Of a stretch of 64,000 nt of DNA, positions 17,162 to 24,609 are shown piece by piece. The position numbers and the translations under genes were made by a program. The stretch spans positions 109,609 through 173,608 of the forward strand of contig JBDHBX010000014.1 in NCBI GenBank assembly GCA_039592335.1, read 5' to 3'. The notes under the pieces were generated by a model. It did not search any database, had not been told where the DNA came from, and saw nothing but the letters and a program-made list of their open reading frames with translations. How positions within the stretch are numbered: the first letter of the stretch is position 1; each line of letters begins with the position of its first letter. The stretch comes from WVYX01 sp039592335 (GTDB lineage Bacteria; Gemmatimonadota; Gemmatimonadetes; Gemmatimonadales; GWC2-71-9).

Positions 17162-18280
17162 TTAGAACACGAAGTACATCTGCATGAGGACTGACCACTC
17201 CGTGGTCCCCTGACGCGGGATCCAGATGTCGGAGTTGATGGCCAGGCGGTTGAGACCCCTGAGGAAGAGAGAGACGCCTGGCGTCAGCAGCCAACCGCCG
17301 CCTTCGGGATCATCCAGCGCGGGATCGGCCCAGCTCACCCGCCCCATCGGCTCGATAAAGAGCTGGTCGCCCCCAATCGTGAGCGGCCGGCGGATGCTGC
17401 CGAGCACGTGAATCGTCAGGAAGTCCGAGGGGTCACCGGCGGCATCGAGGTTCGACCAGAACCCGCCCCACGCCAGGGCGGCGAAGAGGTGGTACCGTCC
17501 CTCGTAGCTGCCCACCTCCACGTCGAAGTTGACGGCCGGGGCGTACTCGTCGTTGCCCGTGCTATCGTTGGGATAGTCGTGCAGCGCGGCGCTGGTTCCC
17601 AACCTGACGTTGTCCCGTAGCCGATAGGTGATCCTGCCGCTGTAGGACTTCGCGCCGTTCTCGTCGGAGGTGTTCTGGCCCGTGCCATTGGTCGCCGAGG
17701 CACGATACCCCCACTTACCGCCGAAGACGCCATCCACCATGACGCCGATGTCGCGGTCCACGTATTGCAGGTCCACCAGCAGCCTGCTGTATGTGCACAG
17801 ATCCTCAATGACGAGGCAGTCGCTCACGCCGCGCACCCGCCCCTCACGCTCGATGACGGCCAACCGGTTGGAGCTGGCGAGCTGAAAGGCGTCGAATGGA
17901 CGCTTGAACTGGCCGAGGGTGAGGCGGAACGCATCGCTGAAGGCGACGTTGGCATACGCATCCCGCACGCCCACCTCATTGAACTCAGTGAAGTCGATCA
18001 TCCACCGCAGGTTCACCCTGAAGGTCGAAGTGATATCGAACGTCAGCCGCGAGCGGCGGAAGATGAAGTCGGTGCCGCCGATCGAGTCCACCGAGGTCGT
18101 GTTCCACTGCATGTGGAGCCGGCCGGACAGCCGGATGCGCAAGGCGCTGCTGTACAGATCCACCGGCTCGACCTGCGCCAGGCCAGGTGCCGTCATGCAG
18201 GTCAGCGCAGCTGCCGTGGCAAGCACCACCCGGCGCGCGACGCGCGGGCCGCGATGCTCACGCCTTCGGGCCGGCGTCAT
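17162..18280 (-). CDS. OprP/OprO-type outer-membrane porin
   Basis: 372 residues, an Arg-rich signal peptide ending near L-A-Q (35), then a 16-strand-like barrel with porin O/P strings: S-G-R-L-H-M-Q-W-N, F-I-F-R-R-S-R-L-T-F-D, D-A-Y-A-N-V-A-F-S-D, L-T-L-G-Q-F-K-R-P-F, ending with the aromatic M-Y-F-V-F required for barrel assembly. This family passes anions or small substrates across the outer membrane. It is the last gene of the five-gene operon and overlaps the ZnuA-like gene (ATGA), suggesting that the porin supplies the transport system. Confidence 0.88.
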   Translation of the reverse strand: MTPARRREHRGPRVARRVVLATAAALTCMTAPGLAQVEPVDLYSSALRIRLSGRLHMQWNTTSVDSIGGTDFIFRRSRLTFDITSTFRVNLRWMIDFTEFNEVGVRDAYANVAFSDAFRLTLGQFKRPFDAFQLASSNRLAVIEREGRVRGVSDCLVIEDLCTYSRLLVDLQYVDRDIGVMVDGVFGGKWGYRASATNGTGQNTSDENGAKSYSGRITYRLRDNVRLGTSAALHDYPNDSTGNDEYAPAVNFDVEVGSYEGRYHLFAALAWGGFWSNLDAAGDPSDFLTIHVLGSIRRPLTIGGDQLFIEPMGRVSWADPALDDPEGGGWLLTPGVSLFLRGLNRLAINSDIWIPRQGTTEWSVLMQMYFVF

Positions 18281-19227
18281 GAGCCCACCCTCCCATAGGC
18301 GCGCGCCAGGTGCTCGGCATTGGCCTGCATCACGCTGAGGTAGTCACCGTTATCCGGCACATTGCCGCACGGGTCGAACACGATCGGCTGCACACCCAAC
18401 TCCCGCAGCCGCGCTGCCGTCTCGGCCAGGGGCTCTGCTTCCCACAGCATCCAGTTGGCCGGGTGATCGCTCAGCAGTCGCCTGAAGTCGCGCCACATGC
18501 CGCCGCCGGGGTGCTCCGTGGGCTCCCACTGCACGCTCTCGATGTTCAAGCCGTAGCGTCGCTCCAGGTATTGGTACACCGGATGCGAGGCGAGCATCGG
18601 GCGGGCGGGATCGAGCACCACGGCTGCAGCGAACTGCTCGTCGAGCGCCATGAGATCGGCTTCGAGTGCCGCGAAGCCCCCATCGAACGTCGCCGCGTGC
18701 TCGGGCCACGCGGCCGCGAACGCATCCCGAATGGCGGCTGCCTGTTGGATCGCCTGCGTCGGATCCAGCCAGGTCGTGAAGGCGATCCCCTCGTGCGCGT
18801 GCTCGCCGCCGGGGCCGTGCGCGTGCGTCACCACGCCCTCGACGCGCAGAAAAGCATCCTCCAATACGCCAGAGGTATTCACCAGCTTGGCGGCGGGCAG
18901 GCTGACCCGCGACGTCCACGCGGCATAGCCCGCCCCGTTCAGGAGTATGAGGTCGGCAGCCTGGTACTGGGCCACCACCTGCGCCTCGGGCTGCCAGAAG
19001 GCCGGATCCAGGTCGGCCGGTGCGGGAAACACCACGCGCACCACGTCGCCGGTGATGCGCTGGGCGAAGTACTGTAGCGGGTAATTCACGGTGTAGACGA
19101 CGGGCGTACCGCCCTCACTCGCCGCCGCCTGTTCCCGCGGCTCGTCACCGCCACATGCGAGCAGCGCGCCCAGGCCAACCGCCGACACGAGGCGCCGCTT
19201 GCTCGACCACGCTCGCCGCCGCTCCAT
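18277..19227 (-). CDS. ZnuA-like metal-binding lipoprotein of an ABC transporter
   Basis: 316 residues from the ATG at 19227 (GGAGGGAGG 5 nt upstream). Lipobox L-L-A-C with C25, so membrane-anchored. The fold is cluster A-I/ZnuA: V-Y-T-V-N-Y-P-L-Q-Y-F-A, a His-rich loop (H-A-H-G-P-G-G-E-H-A-H), W-L-D-P-T-Q-A-I-Q-Q-A, M-L-A-S-H-P-V-Y-Q-Y-L and a terminal D-P-C-G-N region. Conserved His ligands suggest Zn or Mn. Unusually there is no ZnuB/ZnuC; the partner is an FtsX/MacB-type permease with a LolD-type ATPase. Confidence 0.87.
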   Translation of the reverse strand: MERRRAWSSKRRLVSAVGLGALLACGGDEPREQAAASEGGTPVVYTVNYPLQYFAQRITGDVVRVVFPAPADLDPAFWQPEAQVVAQYQAADLILLNGAGYAAWTSRVSLPAAKLVNTSGVLEDAFLRVEGVVTHAHGPGGEHAHEGIAFTTWLDPTQAIQQAAAIRDAFAAAWPEHAATFDGGFAALEADLMALDEQFAAAVVLDPARPMLASHPVYQYLERRYGLNIESVQWEPTEHPGGGMWRDFRRLLSDHPANWMLWEAEPLAETAARLRELGVQPIVFDPCGNVPDNGDYLSVMQANAEHLARAYGRVGS

Positions 19228-19255
19228 CACGACCTCCCTCCTCGTCCCCTCAACG

Positions 19256-20434
19256 CTAGAAGATCAGCGCGCGGATCGCGGACGACCCGAACTGGCTGGT
19301 GAGCAGGGTGAGCGTGGTCGCCAGCAGCACACCCATCAGCAACACCACCACGATCTCCGACGTCATCACCCACGCGATGCTCCCCCGCGAGCCACCGATC
19401 TTGACCATCGTCTCGATCTCCCGCCGCCTGAGCCGCAGGGACAGCAGGAACACCAGGATCGCCGTCGCGAACGTGGACAGCCCCACCACCACCACCGCGG
19501 CGATCACGAACGTCTGCACCGTGAGAATCGTGTCGAGCAGCTCGTCCATCACCGACACGGGCACCACGATCTGGGACCGTTCGTCGGGCGACTCGTACCG
19601 CCCCCGCAGGATCGCCTCGGAACGCTGATCCGGGGGCACCGCGATAATGGCTGTTATGGGATAGGTGCTCAAGTCCCCGTGGAAGTGGAACGACTCGATG
19701 TTGTCGGCCGTGATCTCCTGGTACTGCACCAGCGATGCATTCGCCGTGATCACGCTGCTGTCGCGCCGCAGGATGCCGGTCGCGGCCCCGGCTTGGGAGA
19801 GATCTACGTGCCCGTGGACCAGCCCCTCGATCACCCACGCCGTCTTGACGTCCACGAAGATCGCATGGTCGTCAGGGCTGTCCGAGAACGCCAGCACGCC
19901 GGCCACGCGCATCTTGAGCGGGTACACGCCGGCGATGTCGAACACGCTCTCGGGCGAGGAGACGACCGTGCCGCCCGGCTCGACGCCGAGCTGCTCCGCT
20001 ACCCGGGCGCCGAGCACGCAATCCCCCAGCATGGTGAGACCCGTGCCCGCCGCGACCTCCAGCCCACGGAACGCGAAGTACTCCAGCGTCGTCCCCACAA
20101 TCGGGTACCCGCGGGCCGTGAACCGCACGTAGAGCGGGATGGGCTGTGCCAAGCCCATCGTATCGAGCCGAATCGCCTCGGCGTACCTCATCGTCTCCGG
20201 GATGTCAGACTCGAAGTAGAGGCTGTTGAGCACCAGCTCCAGCGGGCTGCCCCTGGCACCCACGATGAGCGGCGTGGCCTCGGCCCGGGCGGTGAGCTGA
20301 TCGGCGCTCTGGTTGACCAGGACCCGCAGGCCGACCGGCAGGAACACGATGAGCGTGATCGACGTAATCAGGATCGCCGTCTTGATCCGGTGGTAGGCGA
20401 GATAGCGCCACGCGAGATAGAGGCTGTCCCTCAT
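19256..20434 (-). CDS. ABC transporter permease of the FtsX/MacB/LolC type
   Basis: 392 residues. One TM helix near the N-terminus (about 18-38), a large extracytoplasmic domain (40-280) and three C-terminal TM helices (about 292-318, 345-368, 372-388) with R-L-R-R-R-E-I-E-T-M-V-K-I-G-G between them, the FtsX coupling segment that contacts the ATPase. The domain contains an S-F-H-F-H-G-D stretch (about residues 247-253) that could bind metal. Such permeases are mechanotransmitters rather than import channels. ATGA overlap with the ATPase gene. Confidence 0.87.
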   Translation of the reverse strand: MRDSLYLAWRYLAYHRIKTAILITSITLIVFLPVGLRVLVNQSADQLTARAEATPLIVGARGSPLELVLNSLYFESDIPETMRYAEAIRLDTMGLAQPIPLYVRFTARGYPIVGTTLEYFAFRGLEVAAGTGLTMLGDCVLGARVAEQLGVEPGGTVVSSPESVFDIAGVYPLKMRVAGVLAFSDSPDDHAIFVDVKTAWVIEGLVHGHVDLSQAGAATGILRRDSSVITANASLVQYQEITADNIESFHFHGDLSTYPITAIIAVPPDQRSEAILRGRYESPDERSQIVVPVSVMDELLDTILTVQTFVIAAVVVVGLSTFATAILVFLLSLRLRRREIETMVKIGGSRGSIAWVMTSEIVVVLLMGVLLATTLTLLTSQFGSSAIRALIF

Positions 20435-21087
20435 GCGTGGAACTCGCGGAAGTCCACCACCCGACCGTAGCGCTCGATCAGGTCGTGGTCGTGGGTCACC
20501 GTGACGAGCGTGGTGCCGGTTCTGCCCGCATAGTCGAACAGGATGTCCAGCACCCGTCCCTTGTTGTTAGGATCGAGGTTGCCGGTGGGCTCGTCCGCCA
20601 GCAGCAAGCTCGGCTGCGGCAGTAGCGCTCGGCACACCGCCACGCGCTGCTTCTCCCCCTGGGAGAGCTTGGTGGCGTGGCGGTCCAGCTTGTCACCGAT
20701 ATCCACCTCGGCCGCGAGCTCCCTCGCCCGCTCGCGCACCGCGCGGTCGAGCCGCATGGACGGATTGATGCGATAGGGCAGCAGGATGTTGTCGAGCACG
20801 CTGAGGTATTCCAGCAGCTCGAACTCCTGGAACACCAGACCGATGTTGCGGATCCGGAAGTTGCGCCGGCTCGCATCGTCGAGCGACGTGAGCTCCACGT
20901 CGCCAGTGGTGATCCGGCCGGCGCGTGGCAGGGCGATGCCGGCGATGAGGTTCAGCAGCGTCGTCTTGCCGGAGCCGCTGGGCCCGATGAACGCGACCGT
21001 CTCACCGCGCTCGATCTGGAGCGCCGGGATCTCCAGGAAGAAATCCCCCTCGGCGTAGCGGAACTCGAGGCGCTCGACAGTGATCAC
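20431..21087 (-). CDS. LolD/MacB-type ABC ATPase
   Basis: 218 residues from the GTG at 21087, which overlaps the stop of the upstream gene as GTGA. Complete ATPase: Walker A G-P-S-G-S-G-K-T-T (about 36-44), Q-loop V-F-Q-E-F, signature L-S-Q-G-E-K-Q-R, Walker B L-L-L-A-D-E-P-T-G-N-L-D and the H-loop T-H-D. The E-P-T-G-N-L-D string marks the LolD/MacB/FtsE class. It should drive the permease encoded directly downstream. Confidence 0.92.
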   Translation of the reverse strand: MITVERLEFRYAEGDFFLEIPALQIERGETVAFIGPSGSGKTTLLNLIAGIALPRAGRITTGDVELTSLDDASRRNFRIRNIGLVFQEFELLEYLSVLDNILLPYRINPSMRLDRAVRERARELAAEVDIGDKLDRHATKLSQGEKQRVAVCRALLPQPSLLLADEPTGNLDPNNKGRVLDILFDYAGRTGTTLVTVTHDHDLIERYGRVVDFREFHA

Positions 21088-22826
21088 AGCCGCCGCTCCT
21101 CCAGCAGCTCGAGGCTGGTGATCTTCCAGACACCGTTCACCGCCCGCACCGTGAAGCGCGCCTCGTACTGGTTGGTGCGCCGATGGATGTGGCCCCAGTG
21201 ACCGACCGAGCCCATCACGTTCCATATCAGGTGCGACTCGAAGCCGGCTCCGCCGTCCACCGGCCGGTAGTCACCCTCGAGGATCTCCACGTCCTTCACC
21301 TTGGCACGCGCCCCGCCCTGGTTCTCCAGCTCGAGGCTGCGGCGGGTCTCGAGGTAGATGTCGGTGAGCAGCTCACCGCCCACGCTCCGCTCGAGGATGT
21401 CGTAGATCTGATCCTCCGCACGGTAGTCGAACGCGAGATAGACGTTGCGCAGCAGCCCCGCCATCACCTCCTCCGCCTGCTCGCCACCCACGCTCCACCC
21501 CAGCGCTCGCGGCAGGCTCAGCCCGAGGATCGCGAGCGAGGCGACGACGGCGGCGACGGCGGAGCGCGGGGGGAGGCGACGGGCCATCGCGTCACGCCCG
21601 TGCCGGGCAGTCAAGACGAGCAATCCTACGGCGCCGAGTACGGCCGCCAGGATGAACGCCAGATGGAACCGCGGCGGCGACGTCACCTCGACCAAGGTGG
21701 GAAGTGTCGGGTTGGTGAGGAAGTTCTGCCACTGCAGTACGTCATCCCCCGGGCTCAGGATGTAAGGCAAGGAGCCGGCCTCGTCGGTGGCCGCGCTGGG
21801 GACCATGGGGATGCGTTCGTTGAACAGCTCCCACGTCATCGCTACGGAGTCCGGCAGCCCATTCACCGGGTACGTAAAGATCACCCCCAGCGTGGCGGTG
21901 ATGACGTCCATGTCCTGCGGCGGGTCGATCACCCCGCTGGTGCGCAGGCTGCGGTAGATGAAGTGCACCCGGTCCAGGTACCCCTCCACGGCTTCCCCGT
22001 CGATCGTGACCAGGTTGCGGTCGCGCAGAAACTCCACCACCTCCCGCTTGAGCGCGTCCTGCTCCTCTACGCGGATCGTGTCCCTGCCCGTGAGCCCCAG
22101 ATCCACCCACTGCTGCAGGTCCTTGGGCCTGAGCACGACTTCCTTGCGCACCTCGTACGGCTCCACGTAGAGGAACGCCGAAATGGGCGCGAAGAACTGG
22201 CGCCGCAGGTTGCGGTTCTCGAACTGCGAGAACCACGGGTCCTCCCAATCGAGGGTGAGCGTCTCCTCGACACCGAGGTAGCGGAAGTCGTTGATGGGGA
22301 GGGTGTGGTGATAGGTGACGAATCCGATGTTCGCCGTCGCCACGCCGTGCGCACTGCCGGGCGGCGAAAACGACAGTCGAGGGGGCCGCCCACCGGTGGG
22401 GTACGCCAGCCGCGCGAAGACGACCGGCTCCTCCTCGCCCGGCGCCACCGGAACCGGCTCACCCGTAACCTCGTCGCGCTTAGTCCGGTCACGCGGCTCG
22501 ATCGACCGCAGGTACCCGAACAGGGAGCGCCCCCGCTCGTCCCGCACTACGAAGTCCTCCGCCACGAAGCGCTGCAGCCGGTCGATCCACGGCTCCGGCT
22601 CGTACCCCATGCGCTCGTACAGTTCGTCCGGCAGCAGGTTGCGGAACGCCTCGAGATCCTGCGCGCCGATCTCCAACTCGACCACCACCGAGTCCTGCTC
22701 CACGAAGATCTCGGCGATGGTGGATGCCAGCATGGCCCGAGTGATGACCAGGGCGTCGGAAAGGAGCGACGTGGCACCGCAGGAGAGGACCATCGCGAGC
22801 AGCAGGGAGCGGGGCAGGATCTTCAT
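21084..22826 (-). CDS. Unknown 580-residue exported/membrane protein, first gene of the ZnuA/FtsX operon
   Basis: Not assignable to a named family. A signal peptide or anchor (about 5-24) leads into an extracytoplasmic domain of about 370 residues with D-S-V-V-V-E-L-E-I-G and a Y-H-H-T-L-P-I-N-D-F-R-Y-L-G segment. Two TM helices follow (about 395-415 and 428-446). The C-terminal part after about 460 ends in strands Y-E-A-R-F-T-V-R-A-V-N-G-V-W-K-I-T-S-L-E-L, which resembles an NTF2-like or Tim44-like domain. Being first in the operon and overlapping the ATPase gene, it is probably a subunit or loading factor of the same system. Confidence 0.75.
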   Translation of the reverse strand: MKILPRSLLLAMVLSCGATSLLSDALVITRAMLASTIAEIFVEQDSVVVELEIGAQDLEAFRNLLPDELYERMGYEPEPWIDRLQRFVAEDFVVRDERGRSLFGYLRSIEPRDRTKRDEVTGEPVPVAPGEEEPVVFARLAYPTGGRPPRLSFSPPGSAHGVATANIGFVTYHHTLPINDFRYLGVEETLTLDWEDPWFSQFENRNLRRQFFAPISAFLYVEPYEVRKEVVLRPKDLQQWVDLGLTGRDTIRVEEQDALKREVVEFLRDRNLVTIDGEAVEGYLDRVHFIYRSLRTSGVIDPPQDMDVITATLGVIFTYPVNGLPDSVAMTWELFNERIPMVPSAATDEAGSLPYILSPGDDVLQWQNFLTNPTLPTLVEVTSPPRFHLAFILAAVLGAVGLLVLTARHGRDAMARRLPPRSAVAAVVASLAILGLSLPRALGWSVGGEQAEEVMAGLLRNVYLAFDYRAEDQIYDILERSVGGELLTDIYLETRRSLELENQGGARAKVKDVEILEGDYRPVDGGAGFESHLIWNVMGSVGHWGHIHRRTNQYEARFTVRAVNGVWKITSLELLEERRL

Positions 22827-22842
22827 GGCGTGGATAAGATAT

Positions 22843-22874
22843 GGGGCCCGGTCGCCTCACGGCACCCGGGCCCC
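22843..22874. terminator. Strong GC hairpin between two minus-strand genes
   Basis: GGGGCCCGG at 22843-22851 pairs perfectly with CCGGGCCCC at 22866-22874 around a 14-nt loop. It lies between the end of the beta-barrel gene (22955) and the start of the five-gene operon (22826). It could end the upstream transcript, though a U-run is poor (ATATC), or it could lie in the leader of the operon 16 nt before the ATG and affect translation. Confidence 0.4.
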
Positions 22875-22954
22875 CTGCGCGGTTCGGGCCGTCAGTAATC
22901 ACTGATGCTGGCAGCGGGCCGGCTCGGCCGGCTACCACGCATGATCCTGCGTGC

Positions 22955-23593
22955 TCAGGTCCCCGGCAGGAAGTACGCCCACCGGAACAGAACCGTGAAC
23001 GAGCGGTTCTTGGCCGTGGCGCTCTCGAACGCATCCGTGAGCCCCAGCATGAACCGGGCGTCCAAAATCAGCGCCGATTTGAGCGACTCTACGTTCCACA
23101 CGAATTCGGCACCGAAGGGGACCGTCCACTCGGTGCTCTTGGCGTCGCCCGTCGGCGCCGTGGCGCAATCCACCGGGCTAGTGCCCGTCGTCAGGGTGAA
23201 CTTGCAGCTCGCATTGAAGCCGATGGTGGCACCGCTGTACACGCCGAAGTCGACGGCGGTTCCCAGCGGAATGTACAGGTTGAGCAGCAGGGGAACCTCG
23301 ATGTACTTGATGTTCACGAAGCTCAACGTCTCCGTCCCCACCACGAGGTTGTTGCCGCCCTTCTGCACCCAGTTTCCTTCGAGGCGTACACTCCAGTACT
23401 TGTTGAACCGGTACTCCCCGTGGGCGCCCACCAGGAACCCCCAGCGGTAGTCCTGGTCGGTGATGGCATCGCCCTGCATCACGCTGTATAGGGGACCGCC
23501 CTGGATGCCGATCGAGCCCTGCGCCTGCGCGGCGCGCGGCGCCAGGGCCACCAGTGCCAACCCGAAGAGCAACGTCACCCACACCTTCCTCAT
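22955..23593 (-). CDS. Small outer-membrane beta-barrel protein (PorT-like)
   Basis: 212 residues from the ATG at 23593 (GGAGGTGGG upstream). Signal peptide R-K-V-W-V-T-L-L-F-G-L-A-L-V, cleavage near A-Q-A-Q. Strand-like segments include S-I-G-I-Q-G-G-P-L-Y-S-V, W-S-V-R-L-E-G-N-W-V-Q-K-G-G, V-P-L-L-L-N-L-Y-I-P-L-G and a terminal F-T-V-L-F-R-W-A-Y-F. The layout matches the barrel at 14896-15552, and both may be ligand-binding or structural outer-membrane proteins. A loop holds two Cys (C-K-F ... D-C-A) that may form a disulfide. Function unknown. Confidence 0.83.
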   Translation of the reverse strand: MRKVWVTLLFGLALVALAPRAAQAQGSIGIQGGPLYSVMQGDAITDQDYRWGFLVGAHGEYRFNKYWSVRLEGNWVQKGGNNLVVGTETLSFVNIKYIEVPLLLNLYIPLGTAVDFGVYSGATIGFNASCKFTLTTGTSPVDCATAPTGDAKSTEWTVPFGAEFVWNVESLKSALILDARFMLGLTDAFESATAKNRSFTVLFRWAYFLPGT

Positions 23594-23703
23594 CGTCCCA
23601 CCTCCGTTGGAGATTCTCGTGCGGGCCATTGCCCGAAGGACGCGCATCGCGTCACGCTGGATTGTAACACCATCCCCACTTTGTCGAGATCGGCGCGATG
23701 TCT

Positions 23704-24489
23704 TCAGGTCCCCGACCCCGAGTGCAGCGCGAACGCCGCGCCCTGGGGATCCAGACACTGCGCCACCCGGTCTCCGCTTTCGCCCGGGACGTCCATGGGG
23801 CCGTTGAGCACCTGGCCGCCCAGCTGCTTGACCTTCTCGACGGTTTCGTCCACGTCGTCCACCTTGATGTAGTAGAGCCAGAACGGTGGCCCGGGCATCT
23901 CGGCCGGCTTGTTGAACATCCCGCCCAGCGGCCACTGCCCCCGCCCGAACATCTGGTAGATCCCCGCCTCGCCCATGTCCATGCGATCGGCCTCGCTCCA
24001 GCCGAACAGCTTAGCGTAGAACCCGAAGGCGCCTTCGTGATCGGTCGTGGCCAGCTCGTGCCACGACACCTCACCGATCTCGGCGGGTCGCTCGGGTCCC
24101 GGCTCCTGCGGCGACGAGTACACGGCGAAGGTGGCGCCCTGCGGATCGGCCAACACCGCGAAGGCACCGGCTTCGGGAATCTCGGTCGGCGGCACGTACA
24201 CCTTGGCGCCGAGCTCCTGCGCCCGGGTCACCGTGGCGTCGAGGTCCGGCGTGGCGACGTAGGCCAGCCAGTGCGGCGGCGCTCCCTGCTTTGCCGCCTC
24301 CTCGGGGAGCTCCATCAGCCCTCCCATCGGCGTGCCCTTGTTGGTCCACATCGTATAGGGCATTGAGCCACCCTCCCATTCCTGGGTGCCCCATCCGATG
24401 ATCTCTGTGTAGAACGACTGCGCCGCCGCCGGATCGCTGGTCATGCAGTCGTACCAGGTGAAGCGGCCGTGCGATGCCTCAGCTGCCAT
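23704..24489 (-). CDS. Two-domain VOC (glyoxalase/bleomycin-resistance fold) protein
   Basis: 261 residues containing two vicinal-oxygen-chelate modules, about 9-125 (G-R-F-T-W-Y-D-C-M-T-S-D-P, F-A-V-L-A-D-P-Q-G-A-T-F-A-V-Y) and 138-258 (S-W-H-E-L-A-T-T-D-H, V-A-Q-C-L-D-P-Q-G-A-A-F-A-L-H). It resembles the actinobacterial two-domain VOC proteins annotated as hydroxylases or 27-kDa antigens. Expected to bind a metal and a small substrate; none can be named. GGAGGTACTC precedes the ATG. Confidence 0.9.
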   Translation of the reverse strand: MAAEASHGRFTWYDCMTSDPAAAQSFYTEIIGWGTQEWEGGSMPYTMWTNKGTPMGGLMELPEEAAKQGAPPHWLAYVATPDLDATVTRAQELGAKVYVPPTEIPEAGAFAVLADPQGATFAVYSSPQEPGPERPAEIGEVSWHELATTDHEGAFGFYAKLFGWSEADRMDMGEAGIYQMFGRGQWPLGGMFNKPAEMPGPPFWLYYIKVDDVDETVEKVKQLGGQVLNGPMDVPGESGDRVAQCLDPQGAAFALHSGSGT

Positions 24490-24609
24490 GAGTACCTCCT
24501 GGCCAGGGTGGTGCGTGGTGAGATAGGAAGTATGCCGACGCGGCCGGGAGAGGGCTACGCCGGTGACTTGATTGTGACACGCCCGGGAGGGCGTGCCGGT
24601 TCCCAGCGG

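Noticed and set aside
19199..20470. Plus-strand open frame of 423 codons opposite the FtsX-type permease
   Set aside because: Antisense to a well-supported permease gene within an overlapping operon; no motif, ribosome site or signal.
21183..22898. Plus-strand open frame of 571 codons opposite the 580-residue protein
   Set aside because: The minus-strand protein has a signal peptide, TM helices and translational coupling; the plus-strand frame has none.
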